Part shown: one piece after another, positions 30,420 through 40,985 of the stretch
How positions within the stretch are numbered: the stretch's first letter is position 1
How the letters are laid out: the number at the start of each line of letters is the position of its first letter
Source: Blasia pusilla
Lineage: Eukaryota > Marchantiophyta > Marchantiopsida > Blasiales
Direction: 5' to 3'
NCBI GenBank assembly: GCA_050084515.1
Contig: CM114274.1
Coordinates: forward strand, 18,662,001-18,726,000
Length of the DNA: 64,000 bases
The notes under the pieces: generated by a model
What the model saw: only the letters and a program-made list of their open reading frames with translations
Database searches by the model: none
What the model was told of the DNA's origin: nothing
Program-made: the position numbers and the translations under genes

Positions 30420-31349
30420 ATGTCAAGCAATTTAGGTCCATCGGCTGACCCAAGACATGACGTCGTGATGCCTCTGAGAGTTATGATACTACCGTCACTC
30501 CTGTGGGGAATCCCATCGCTTGCTCTCGCTCATTGGCGTTGGGCTCCACCAACCGCTATACCTGGTCATCTCAAACCAAGCCAGGTCCGGCCTCCTTCAA
30601 TGCATAGGAAGTGGGAAAACTCACTTATGTGAGAAAGGCTGCTCGCGGCATGCCAATCCTGTTGACCACAGTCAACGGTGATCGATCATTGTGCCTCATT
30701 GCCTATGATCGAAGACCTGGATCCTGAATATAATCCACCAACAAATTGGAGGGGCGCTCCACTCTCGGATACGCCCTCCGCAAAACCTCATGTGGCACCA
30801 AGCTGATCCACCAAAGACTCGGGCGATGTGCTTGTGAACCTACACTAGCCGCATCCAACAACACTGTTGGGCCGATCTATGCGCGGACTTGACGTGCACT
30901 CATTACTACGCGGGACCTCAAATCGCCCAAAATTGGCACATTCTCTAGAATGTATGTTGGAGAATGAGATTGATTCTCTTGTAAGTGTTGCAAGTTCCAC
31001 ATCATCTCCCAAAACAACCAGGATCGAGAGTCAGCTTACCCGCTACCTTGTCCATTACTTGATTGGCCCTGACACGGCCAACCAGTAATGACCAAGTCTA
31101 TGGTCCCTACACAATCAAAGTCCTGCGTCCCTGACAATGAAATGTTCCTCGGTAGGGAACTCTGGTAATCCTGGATGGCGGACGTAAACAACAAGTTGGA
31201 AAATTGGAGGCGTTACTGCGCCATATGGTGAAGTGAAGCGCACCTTGCAACATCATCAATCTCAACATACAGGTACTGCTGCATGCGCACTCCTGCCTGC
31301 AAAACAACAGTTAAGCTAGTGTTGATCTTCCAAAGAGATTCAACACGCG
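30420..31349 (-). pseudogene. Retrotransposon-encoded C5-cytosine DNA methyltransferase domain (copy C, mostly one frame)
   Basis: This is the better copy. Minus-strand motifs are: motif I, RVLNLFG (31349-31329), with the following Gly-rich part lost; a conserved YLYVE phrase near 31265; motif IV, TIDLVITGWPCQGQSS (around 31095-31057), with the catalytic Pro-Cys-Gln; LFWEMM; motif VI, YILENVPILGDLRSRV (about 30954-30905); motif VIII, AHRPSLWWISLVPHEVL (about 30833-30785), with Ser where Arg is usual; and motifs IX-X, NEREQAMGFPTG (about 30540-30505) and RRHVLGQPMDLNCL (about 30475-30430). From motif IV to X it reads in a single frame with several stop codons. Its position between protease linker and reverse transcriptase is the same as in copy A. 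Confidence 0.9.
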
Positions 31350-31675
31350 AATACTCTCCTTTGAGATGCACCACACAATCGGGGTGTGTCCAAAGGAGTC
31401 ATAGTAGCACCCTTGCCTACCTCCGGTTTCCCTGACCCGTCACGCTCTGGTGCAAACGCCTCACTCCACGTCGTCTGCACATGCTCATCAGATAGATGTC
31501 GGAGCTCCTCAATGGGGCCCCACAACGGTACCTCTCCTCCACGGAATGATGCGGCTACCATAACACTCCTCTCCCTAGAAGTGTTAGGCTCGGGGATGTC
31601 CTCTACATGGACATGCCCCTCAATCAAATGTGAAGGCCACGTGATGGCGATGCTAAATGTTGCTAAAGTCGCCAT
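31340..31675 (-). pseudogene. Protease-methyltransferase linker, copy C
   Basis: About 110 open residues including EVPLWGPIEELRHLSDEHVQ and EAFAPERDGSGKPEVGKG, matching the linker of copy A at the phrase PLWG-x-x-E-x-L-R and at xEQRESRGD/PERDGSG. No known domain was recognised. Its end overlaps the start of methyltransferase motif I in another frame, which implies a frameshift. Confidence 0.5.
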
Positions 31676-31780
31676 CTCTCCTGGCCGTCAATCGATCACT
31701 CCACTTATGAATCAAACGGGTATTGAACAAAGTCGTTCATCACTGGACTGCCATCCTCGTCTATAGGACGCTGACTCCTC

Positions 31781-32204
31781 CTAGTAATTCAGGGAAAACC
31801 TCATCGAGTACAACACTGCTCCACCAACCAAGACATCATAGGACTCTACATCGGTAACTATCGTCTTGGCTCGTACCACAGACTCATATGTAGGATGTCC
31901 CCGGCGAATCCTCACCACGACCTCATGTCGGGTGATATACTGTGTGGTACTCTGTCCACCCAAGGATATCTATATCCGGAATGGACAACGCTCCACATCG
32001 AATCTCGTCAAGTCCTATCCTCTGAATGCTGATTTCCCCAACATCAGGGGTTGGGCTCCCGAATCCAATATTTACACTTTGGGTAGTAAAAACTCTACCT
32101 CTTGGACTCACCAACTGGAAGACCTCTCCCCGGTTATCCAGCAACACAACACCAGGAGAAGCCATGACACACTCTATCGTAGGTCTAGCGGGCATCTTCG
32201 CCAT
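31781..32204 (-). pseudogene. Ty3 protease, copy C
   Basis: The minus strand reads MAKMPARPTIECVMASPGVV, LLDNRGEVFQLVSPRGRVFT, then a degraded active-site region (NIGFGSPTPDVGE replaces LLDSGAQPLMLGK) and, in a second frame, TTQYITRHEVVVRIRRGHPT and ESYDVLVGGAVLYSMRF. The loss of the DSGA motif means that this protease copy is inactive. Confidence 0.75.
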
Positions 32205-32335
32205 CCTAGGAGCCGTAACCTGTCATGAATCTGACGTGGACCGCCCGAGCATAAGCTCCAAAGGCAGGTCCATTACCTCATCTGCAATCACCCCTGAGTG
32301 TGACGCAGGAACACCAACTCCACGCTCACATGGCT

Positions 32336-32485
32336 CCTAAGGCTCTTTATGGTTCTTTCCTAAAAAATAACCCTGCCAATGGTAACCTGCGTGTACAAGT
32401 TATTAGGTGATAGTTGACTTGGTCAATGAGTCACTTGATGGACTAAGACCAAAATAGGGAAATGGTCGGCTACAAAGATGTGACA
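32336..32485 (-). repeat. LTR outer-end fragment of copy C
   Basis: Homologous to 6140-6397 of copy A, including the CTGTCACATCTTTGTAGCC-like outer terminus (32485) and the GGTAACCTGCG/GTTAC phrase. It is joined directly to the gag-protease spacer at 32336, so gag, leader and about 1.6 kb of LTR are missing. Confidence 0.7.
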
Positions 32486-32941
32486 AGGTCCCCTACTCAT
32501 TAATCCCCTCCCTCCTCTTTTACTCACTTCGTGTATTTGTTGACTAATTGCCACATAAGGATTAATATAAACATTTATATTATCATGGGAGAGTGCTTTT
32601 TTATTTGCAAATACCTCTTTATCTATTATGTTAGTGAAAATATTCCTTTTTTTTTTTGAATTTGTATGTTAGATCATTAATTTTTTTCTATTTTTTTCAC
32701 GAGATAAACCCTAAACCAGGGTTTAGCGAGGTCGGTGAGTCCGGCCATTGTGACGTCGGTTCAGGCAGACGAATCCTACGCACAGATTCCCGGGCTCTAG
32801 TGCAAATTCGAAGGCACACTGCGACGGAGGTCCTCGGTGGGGAAGACAGATTTTTTTTCGTGAATGTCGTTTTGATTGAGCAGCGGCATATGTTCATTTT
32901 GCAGACGATTTCAGGAGCTGTTGTGACTGAATTTCGCAGGT
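32486..32941 (+). promoter_or_regulatory. Upstream region of the RRP15-like gene with short-repeat remnant
   Basis: The stretch 32575-32640 carries a partial copy of the short repeat seen upstream of the uS5m and HHL1-like genes (GGGAGAGTGC, then TTTGCAAATA). A T-rich run and TAAACCCTAAACC (32705-32716, resembling a plant telo-box) follow. The probable 5' untranslated region precedes the ATG at 32942. Confidence 0.45.
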
Positions 32942-35900
32942 ATGGGAAGGAAGAAATCCGCAGGGAAGAAAAAATCGGAAGCGCTTGAGGATTCTGCTGT
33001 TCCTGCAGCTGCACTTACTTCTACCAGCGTAGAGGTAGGAGATGATAGCATGAATGAGGAATACTCGGAGGATGGTTCGCGGTCACGGAGTGAAGATGAA
33101 GATGACATCCGTAGCGTAGGTGATATGGTAGAGGATGAGGACGAGGATGTGTTTGGCGAAGACGATGAGTTTGGAGAAGCAGATGAGAATGACGAGGTCG
33201 AAGGGGAAGACGAGGACGAAGATGACTCGGATTTGGGTATCGAGGATGACGAATATGAGGGCGTGAGTGGAGATGAGCTCAGTGGGGCAGAAGAACTGGG
33301 GGATACTTTGGAAGGGGTGAGTGGGAGCGAAGCAGAGGATGAACATGAGGGAAACGAATCGGGAGATAGTGTGGCTGCCAAAAATGCCTTCGGTCGGGCG
33401 TTTGGCAACATTATGAAAAAAAAGGTTCCTAAGACGGGGCTGACGGAAACATTGGTAATTACCGGAGTCCGCATTCACTCTGAGCTTTCGTGTGTTCTCC
33501 GCTTCCTTCACTCTGTATTTCCTGAATGACAGTCGGTGCAGTTTCTCACTATCGTATCACTGAAAACTTTGCGGCTCGGATGAAACTAGAATTACGAGCT
33601 TCATTGAGTTCTCAAGCTACCATTTGACAATTTAGAGGGAATGATAAGAGTGATGAGAGAGATGCAGATTACTTAGCGGAGGAATTCTAGAGGTTTCAAG
33701 CAAATGATCCAAATTGTTCCGCGTGTCTAAAAGGATGTCTTTTCTGTCCCAGGGTCCAGTGCTGGCCGAACGGAAACAACTCCTCCTCAAAAAACTTGAA
33801 GAAGAGGATATTGAAAACAAAGCAAAGATCGTGTCGAAGAAGGAAAAGCGCGAGGTATTTTCACATATGCTCACACTAGCTCATGAGAAACTTGAAGCCT
33901 AAGATGCTGCATGATGCCAAATTCCAAGTTGCTGACATTAGAGCACTTTGTCATTGTGTTGGGTTTCTCCCAAATGTCATAATGTAAATTAGCTACAAGG
34001 TGTCTGAACTTGTGCTCTGATTGTTACAGTCGCGGGAAAAAGGGCATACAGTACCTCAGACGTACACTGATGGCAAGGAAAAAGCTCTTATAAAGCTGGC
34101 CACAACCGGAGGTTTGTGCTGCTCATTAATTGAATACGGTCATTTGACTGATTGGTACCACCATCGTATATGTCCAAGATATCTGAATTGATTCCTCCAT
34201 TGTAGTTTGGTCGCTTTTCCATGCGTTGATTCTGATTATGCCGTAATACTTGTGATGAATTGTTGGTGGAATCTGCTCATTGTGTTCAATGGAGATCAGT
34301 CGTACGCCTCTTCAATGCAGTAAAGACTTACCTTCCCCTTAGCAATCTCTTCGAGTCATTCTGCAATTGTGTGAAAACGAATCAATTATTCAATAAGAAG
34401 ATGTTCTAGCGGGTTCAATCCTTACTGGGGATGATCAGTATTATTCAAGGTGGTACCCTTGTTTTGTCTTGTCCACAAGGAGTACTATTGAAGATGTCTA
34501 GTATCCGATTTATAGTTGCTCCTGCCAAATTCATTCCAAATTTGGCAGTGTTTTTTCTCTTGAAGGTAAGCAAGGCTCAAAAAGTACAAGCGGATGCAGA
34601 CATCTCATCACATAGATCAGCTAAAGGTGTGGCCTTTCTTGCCTTTTTGTTTTTCGATGCAATTATGCCAACATGCTATGAAAGAAAACTAACAGATGAT
34701 CTGGAGAAAATTTCGAACCTACATTTTTATTTCAGATCCTCCACAAGACTTAGGAAGTAAGTATGTAAAAGTGATTCAAAATATTTCATTGGTCAGAGAT
34801 GCTGTTTTGAACAATCCTGACGGTGCATGTATTTTTTTAATTCAAAATTGGAAATCTGGATTGAAACGCTTGTTTATCCTGTTGTTTGCATAGGTAAGAG
34901 CTTTCTTCTCTCCTTTTTTAATATATCTTATACTCATGGCGTACATGGATGGATAGAGGAGAGAAATTTTATGAGATACCTTTGATTTCTGTTCAAAGCT
35001 CAGGTTCTATTTCCTCCCTTTCTGACCTCAATGGACGCTTGAGTGGAGTTGGCTCTCAGAGAAATCCACCAGTAGAAGAAAGTTCACTCATTGGAAAGTG
35101 AATTTCAATCAGCACTTTCACCTGAATTTTGAAGCACTTCACAATTTTGTTGTGAAAATCATGATGCTAATATTGTTTCTTCATGATTGGTGAAATGATG
35201 AGCAGTATCTGCGTGTGTTTTGATTGTCACTGCTTGCTCAGTTCTCTTTTCTCAGGAAAAAATACTGAGCATAATCTGGCAATGTTTATGACAATCTCTT
35301 GGATTTGTTTGCATTTTGGGATATCATACATGTTGTGTTATAATGATTAAGAAACTTTGTTTCAGCTACATTGAAATCCAGTAAGGTAGCATTCATGACA
35401 CAATTGAGAGGTGCAACGAGTGGGTCTGGAGACAAGCAACCCAATGGCTCCCGAAACATACAGAGGGTAAGAGCTTGAATGCCGCCATGTAGTGGATCTT
35501 CCTTTTCTCAATTTCTGTGAATACTTTCGCTAGTCCACGTGGTACATATGTGGTATAGCAAGCATATGTGCAGGTGGTTAGAACAGTGCATCTGGTGGAC
35601 CATGAGTTGGTTGTCTATTTCTCAGCATGATTAGGGTCACAATCCCCCTCCAAACCTTATTCTTGGGATAAGCAGAGTCAAGACTGAGTGTTGATAATGT
35701 AAAAGTTTGTGAGGGGGCACTGATTTTGAAAGTCTTGAAAGAGCTCAGATTGCCTTAAACTAGTATTTTTTGAGTGGTTTTTCATTGTAGGGCTGAAGTG
35801 ACAGTGAGTAGGTTCTTTCAAGTACTCTGAAAGCCCCTTGCTCTTAACCTTGAAGGGAAAGGTGTCCCTTGATTCTGTTGTGGCATTTGGAGGGCAGTTA

Positions 35901-36170
35901 CTGACTTGGTGAATTCATTAATTTTGTGAAGTACAAGAAGGTTTGGATTGAGAAAGGTCCAAAGGGTGTCTGCAGTGGGACTGGCTATGATACTTGATTT
36001 TCTGGTTGAGTGCCAACTTTTAACATTTTAATGGTGTCTGGGATTCTCAGCATGGGGAGGAGGACGAGGCAGGTTGGTCAGCCCTGAAAAGCGATTTTAT
36101 GCTGGGTACCTCAAAGCTCAAGGATTGGGATAAGGATCCAGAAAAGCTTTTGCCACTTGAAGACAACTAG
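32942..36170 (+). CDS. RRP15-like pre-rRNA processing protein, 7 exons, 338 aa
   Basis: Exons: 32942-33454, 33753-33854, 34030-34111, 34549-34626, 34736-34756, 35366-35466, 36051-36170, all GT-AG with consistent phase. The N-terminus is basic (MGRKKSAGKKKSE, a likely nuclear/nucleolar signal). Residues about 35-145 are extremely Asp/Glu-rich. The conserved Rrp15 domain starts at FGRAFGNIMKKKVPKTG (near residue 154), continues through PVLAERKQLLLKKLEEE and REKGHTVPQTY to KALIKLATTGGVFFLLKVSK and KSSKVAFMTQL, and ends with GWSALKSDFML, SKLKDWDKDPE. The family acts in the nucleolus in maturation of 25S and 5.8S rRNA and the 60S subunit. Exon 5 is a 21-nt micro-exon; skipping it would keep the frame. 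The phrase VFFLLKVSKAQK is slightly unusual where LFNAVSKAQK is common. Confidence 0.88.
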
Positions 36171-37939
36171 TTCCATGGGCCTTGTTTGGAAATTGCAAAG
36201 CCTGCGTTCATGTTGAGAAGTGTTCTTCAGTCCAATTCAAAGCTGCCCAGACATCAGAGTTGTAGGAAATCACAGGGTGTGATGATCATGTTTCAGATGA
36301 TGGCAAGTGCCATCCCTAAATACTGACATGACTAATTGACCAGAAAATGTGGAATGGGAATATTAGAAAGGCAACAATGCACAATGCGAACGTGATCAGA
36401 TCACATCTGAATTCTGTTAGATCAAAACACCTTTGTGCCTGTTGGCTCCTACATTCAAAATTTGTGCAGTTTTGCATGTTCTGCTGTCATGCTATTTGAG
36501 ATACTTCAACAGCATGTCCGCTGCGTGAGTTTGGCCTGGAATTCTTCTGTGGACTGACTGGGGATGTGTACAAGACTTCTGGAATTTGATCAGAAATTTT
36601 GGCAAGACTGATCTTAGCCTTGCAATTATGGGGTACATTAAAAAATTATGGCAAGACTGATCTTAACCTTGCGAAAATACTCACTGAAATACGTCACGTT
36701 CTTGGAGTCCTCCTCCCAATGGATAGGCGTTAACAAATAGAAATTGTATCTTTTTTAGAAGTCCCATGAGTTCCTCTGTTGTAGGGTTGAGTAATTATGA
36801 CATGTTTGAGATGTGTCAAATATGCAAACTTTCAACATTGATCTTATCTATGAAACCCTCGGCGGAAAATTGGGAAGTGCCAATTACGACCCTCAGGGCG
36901 CAATCCCATGGGCACCTGAAATGGTAGGGAAATCACAATCATGGGAGGTTGCGAGGCATGTTAAGAGAATGGAGTGTGGTCATGGAAGTCACCTTTTGAA
37001 ACTCATACAACAGGGTACTCCGGACTTCTCTGCTCTTATTTCGAGGAAAAGTCATGGGCATCTATGTCCAGGGAAGTGGACAGAGCCCGGCTGTGCACTG
37101 GCTGGGCGATAGATATAGTATTTACAGCCTTTATTGCTTTTGTTCAATAATGGCTGCCTGTTTTTAAATCTTGAGGGGGGCAGAGGAAGAAATTACTGCA
37201 TGAAATGAAACTTAGTAGACATGGATACTCTAGAAAGTTGGCTGGGTGAATGGGCTCTTCTTCAGGTGGCCGTGGGTTTAAGGCCAGGCATGGGTGGCAA
37301 TGGCATGCGGACTAGTCTCCATGAAAGTTCTCAAAAATGATTCTGGAACTTCATAAATCTTGGGACTTCTTAAGACAATGGAAGCATCTCTACTAGCACC
37401 GAATGTTGTCAATACTAGGGATATTGCACTTTGGTTGCAACAATCATCTAAAGCCCATGGCATCCAAGCCTTAGATTCAAACTTTGATCGTGGAAGACAT
37501 GTGCTGACATCGGGAGGAGAGTTCCCAAACCCCATCCTCTCTTAATAGTATAGATTGGGTGTTGTGTCTATTACCAACAATGAGATTGAAAAGCTTGTAT
37601 AACATGGGTTTTAAACTTGTATTAAAAAAATACATTGTAATTACTGTTGCATCATAGTTGGACTACAATCAGTGTTCTACTTTGTCAATGATGTGAGGAA
37701 TTATCAATCTATTTGGCTGGGATCTTGTTTTTAGGGGTTGGATGAGGTTGGGTAATCCATGGATTCAGTCAATATTCATATGAGGTCTCGTATGCACATG
37801 TTATTGTTTTGGGTTGTTTCAAGAAGGGGAAGGCAAGTCAAGTCAGTCTTTTAGCACTTTCTCAAGATAGATGAAGGGAGTAATTGATCCTAAGGAGCCT
37901 CGCTTCTCATGTTTAGCCTAGGAAATTGTCCTTATGAGG
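36171..37939. other. Intergenic region downstream of the RRP15-like gene
   Basis: The 3' untranslated region probably occupies the first few hundred bases. A 30-bp phrase is repeated near 36598 and 36647 (GGCAAGACTGATCTTA). No conserved gene was recognised; readings around 36813-37545 lack motifs. Confidence 0.4.
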
Positions 37940-38200
37940 TTTGGTAGGAGCTAGGTTCTTAGAGTCCAGACTCCATATTGGAGAGTGGATATGGCTAGAC
38001 GATGATATGTATGATTGAGAGTGGAGTTGGTCATATCAGCCACTTTTACTTCCATTTTACATGCAAAATATGTGAGTGGGGAGGGGGGAATTTGATGTTT
38101 GGAAGTGCCTAATTGAGTCGCCTCATTGAGAGCTATGGTGGAGATCTTTCTAGAATTACTTTAATTTTTTTGTTTGGAACATCATGTGTAGCAATATTTT
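37940..38200 (+). repeat. Weak LTR remnant G of the Ty3 family
   Basis: The order of phrases matches copy E 52505-52760: GTCCAGA-CTC, GGATATG/GGATGTG, AGCCACTTTTACT, TTTTACATG, GGGGGGAATTxG, then GAGTxGCCTC and a T-rich run with TGTTxGGAA/TGTTCAGAA. The match is interrupted by many substitutions, so this is a much older copy. Confidence 0.55.
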
Positions 38201-38900
38201 CCATTTTTCAGCAGGAGTCTTTTGTGGAGCGATATGATGTAGAAGAAATGATATAGTTGTTGGTGACAATGACTTAGATATGTAGAGCAAGGACAGGGGA
38301 GAATGACGAATAATGGTAAAGAAATGGCAAAAAACTTAACCAAGTGAAGAGAGGAATGGTCAAGGAGCAATCGTGTGACAGCCTAAAATTCATATTTGTG
38401 GCAAGGGCACGTAAACGAACACGTGTTTTCTAGGTCTGTGTTACTTATATAGGCATACCTATGCAGATATAATCACACAAAAAGATGCATGGACATCCAT
38501 GAAAGAGGGTTGCAATAGTTGTAGTCAAGCAAGAGTAAATAGTGCAATCAAGTAGAGAGGTTTTGTGTGTAGTTTATGGTGGAGAGGCCAAGGATGAACT
38601 ATTGGCCTCTCTTGAGTCTTCATGACTTGTGTTTACAAGTCATCCTTCATGAGTTGTCTTGGAAACTTCTTGGAGGTTCATGATTAGTTAGTAACTTATT
38701 GCCCAAGTTAGGAGATGACATGTGTGCATTTGTCACCTTTGTTCATCTTCAAGGATTAGGAAATGGGTATATCCCAAGGGGAGGCATAGAGGGGCTCATC
38801 TTTCTATAGTCATTGAGCCTTCTAAGCACATGCTTGGGCAGAGTATTGCCAACGCTTCATTAAAGCTAGATTCCCTCACATTCAAGATAGTTTTCGATAG
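38201..38900 (+). repeat. Old repeat shared with 13370-13448 and 27290-27600
   Basis: The stretch 38690-38800 (AGGAGATGACATGTGTGCA, then GGGTATATCCCAAGGGGAG) aligns with the reverse complement of 27346-27450 (AGGAGGTGACGTGCGAACA, GGGTATGCCTCCAAGAGAG) and with 13395-13440. It marks a dispersed repeat family of unknown class. No protein was recognised. Confidence 0.45.
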
Positions 38901-40718
38901 ACCATTATTTGATGATTTAGAGAGTGGTGTGTGTTTTCCAACTTATTTCCATCATAGAAAGATCCGCATGATTGTTGATTTGATTGTGTGTATGGTGGAT
39001 TATTTATGTATGAGGGATAATTTTGGTCATTTTGAATCAAAGAAATCAGGTGTCTGCTATGGAAAATTTGTTGGAGTTTGTGTGAACCAATTTCATGTCG
39101 TAGAAAATAGGTCATGTTGTGAAGTATGTTAATTATACCAAGGAGTATCGAATTGAGGGTTATAAATGATTTGTATGACTTATCTAGAGTTGCGTATTGC
39201 AACCTTTATGAGAGATGGAAACAATAGTAGAACAATGAAGAATTTGTGTTAGAGTAAGGCTGATCATATAGAGTAGTGGGAATAAGCTCAAGCAACTCAA
39301 CAAACTACCTTATTGCTTGAGCTTATGCCCACTACTCTATATTCTTCAAATATTATTTCGCTTGAGATAGTTTGTTGATTTTTTTCAATATTATTATCGA
39401 GTTGGGTGAAATCATATTTGAAAAATTTGTTGGAGAGATTTTACTAGTCATACACAAAAAGAAAAGTATGTTTTTTTATGACTGAAAATAAATGCTTTCT
39501 ATACAAAATAACTCAAATTTGGCCTTCATTAGTTCAATTTCATTTTTATGACTTTCCAAATCAAAATAGTCATATTCTTGGAGCCTTGGGGGCTTTCAGA
39601 GGGGCATAATCTAAGGTTTCTTCCTAATCTTTCTATAGTTGAGTCTTCTAAGTAGAGGCTAGGGCATGGTGCTAGATGAATTGTGGAGTAGACTTGAATT
39701 TCATAACATTAAGTATGGTTAAGGTTCAATTTTAATTTAGTGTAATATTGACTAGTGTTTGATTTTCACTATAGAAAGATTTTGTTCATGGAAGTGTGAC
39801 ATGAAAACTTTCTCAATTGAACATTTCGTGCACAAGGTTTCTTGCAATGTAAAATTTTACTTGAAAATTTGTTTCGTTTGATATTTATGGCAAGCCCAAA
39901 AAATGAAGTTGTCATAAAGGGCCTTTGGTAACATGTCATGCAATTTGGGAGTTTAACATGCAGAAAAATAAAATTTGGAAGCCAGCATAAGTAACAATAC
40001 TCATATAGTTTGGGCTAAATCTACCATGAAACCCATTTATTCGAAGAAAGAAAACCTAATTACCTCTCATCCTTTTGAAAAAGAACTCTTTTGAGCTAGA
40101 TTTTTTCCCCCGAAATATAGTTTAAATTTCCCACCCAACCAAACTTGAAAATTTTGAGAAAAAAAATCTTTTGTAAGAATTTTCTTTGAAGATGGGAAGA
40201 AGATTTGAATATGAAGGAGGTTGGAAATTTCTTTTGAAATACAAAAGTAGTTTTTAGAGAAGAACGAAGAATAGTAGGGAGTTGTTGTGAAATCAGGTTG
40301 CTCGACACACCCCAACACCCGATGAATGGGTGCTGCACTCCCTTTATGCACTCCCTTTCTGGGCTGTATCTATATCTATATCTATGTCTATATCTAAAAA
40401 ATATAGACATAATTTTAAGAAAAAAAAGAAATAAACTGTTTTCTGTCTTTTTCCCTTTCTCCTAGCTTAGTATAGGGTAATATTAAAACAAATCACACAT
40501 GGGATGCAAGGAAACTTTTGAAAAGGAAGCTCCCGCAAATAATAGTACGTTTTGTAGGGCTAGTGGGGGTTCTTCCAACGATGTTTTTTAATCTAATCAT
40601 TTTATTCAATTTATTCTCATCATACAAGATGCTAAGAGATTATGAGGGTGACATTACAAAGTTGTGGTTGGAAAATTTTCCTGGCACTTTTTTCCCTCTA
40701 AATAAACCTTGAATTTTT
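38901..40718. other. AT-rich intergenic region with diverged local repeats
   Basis: No gene recognised. Stretches at 38795-38960 and 39625-39790 share phrases in the same order (ATCTTTCTATAGT, GAG-CTTCTAAG, CATAGAAAGAT/TATAGAAAGAT), indicating an old direct duplication. A long foldback lies at 39266-39342. A (TATATC)n-like microsatellite lies near 40366-40396. Confidence 0.4.
39266..39342. repeat. Near-perfect 30-bp foldback
   Basis: Arm 39266-39295 and arm 39313-39342 pair at 29 of 30 positions with a 17-base loop (arm start ATATAGAGTAGTGGG, second arm end CCCACTACTCTATAT). The size and pairing would suit either a small inverted-repeat element or a small-RNA precursor. There is no further evidence for either. 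Confidence 0.8.
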
Positions 40719-40985
40719 GTCTAGATGGTCTAATTTAAGAAAATAAGTTGTAGTGTAAATGAGATTTAAGTTTGTCAAGTAGATTGCCTAACTTAAGAAG
40801 ATAAGTTGTAGTGGAAACAACGTGTAATTATGTCGTCTAGATGGTCTACGTTAAGAAAATAAGTGGTAGTGCCAACGGCATTTAATTATTTGTCTAGATG
40901 GTCTAAGTTAAGAAAATAAGTGGTAGTGCGAACGACATTTAATCATGTCGTCTAGACGGTCTAAGTTAAGAAATAAGTCGCTGTG
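40719..40985. repeat. Tandem array, about 58-bp unit, 4.6 copies
   Basis: Units begin GTCTAGATGGTCTAAGTTAAG at 40719, 40774, 40835, 40892 and 40950 (last partial), each followed by AAAATAAGTxGTAGTG. Unit length is 55-61 bases. The array ends where the GC-rich upstream region of the RING gene starts. Confidence 0.85.

Larger units (their letters stand above)
27840..32485 (-). mobile_element. Ty3/gypsy retrotransposon copy C (PR-MTase-RT-INT-PHD)
   Basis: Minus strand from 32485: 150 bp of LTR outer end (32485-32336), then directly the end of the gag-protease spacer and the protease (32204-31781), linker (31675-31350), methyltransferase (31349-30420), reverse transcriptase (30090-29160), integrase (29155-28375) and a C-terminal PHD-type finger (28380-28003). 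Gag, leader and most of the LTR were lost at a junction near 32336. RNase H and the integrase zinc-binding region were lost at a junction near 29155 (about 700 bp relative to copy B). The left end is replaced by the direct repeat pair at 27058-27826. Many domains keep one frame with only scattered stops. Confidence 0.87.

Noticed and set aside
32911-33474. Long Ser-rich reading on the minus strand
   Set aside because: It is the complement of the Asp/Glu-rich exon 1 of the RRP15-like gene (GAx/GAy codons read back as Ser/Pro) and has no motifs.
36813-37112. 99-residue reading downstream of the RRP15-like gene
   Set aside because: No motif, no splice partners, and it follows the likely 3' untranslated region.
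38722-39132. 136-residue reading as a host gene
   Set aside because: It runs across the boundary of a dispersed repeat and shows no family resemblance.
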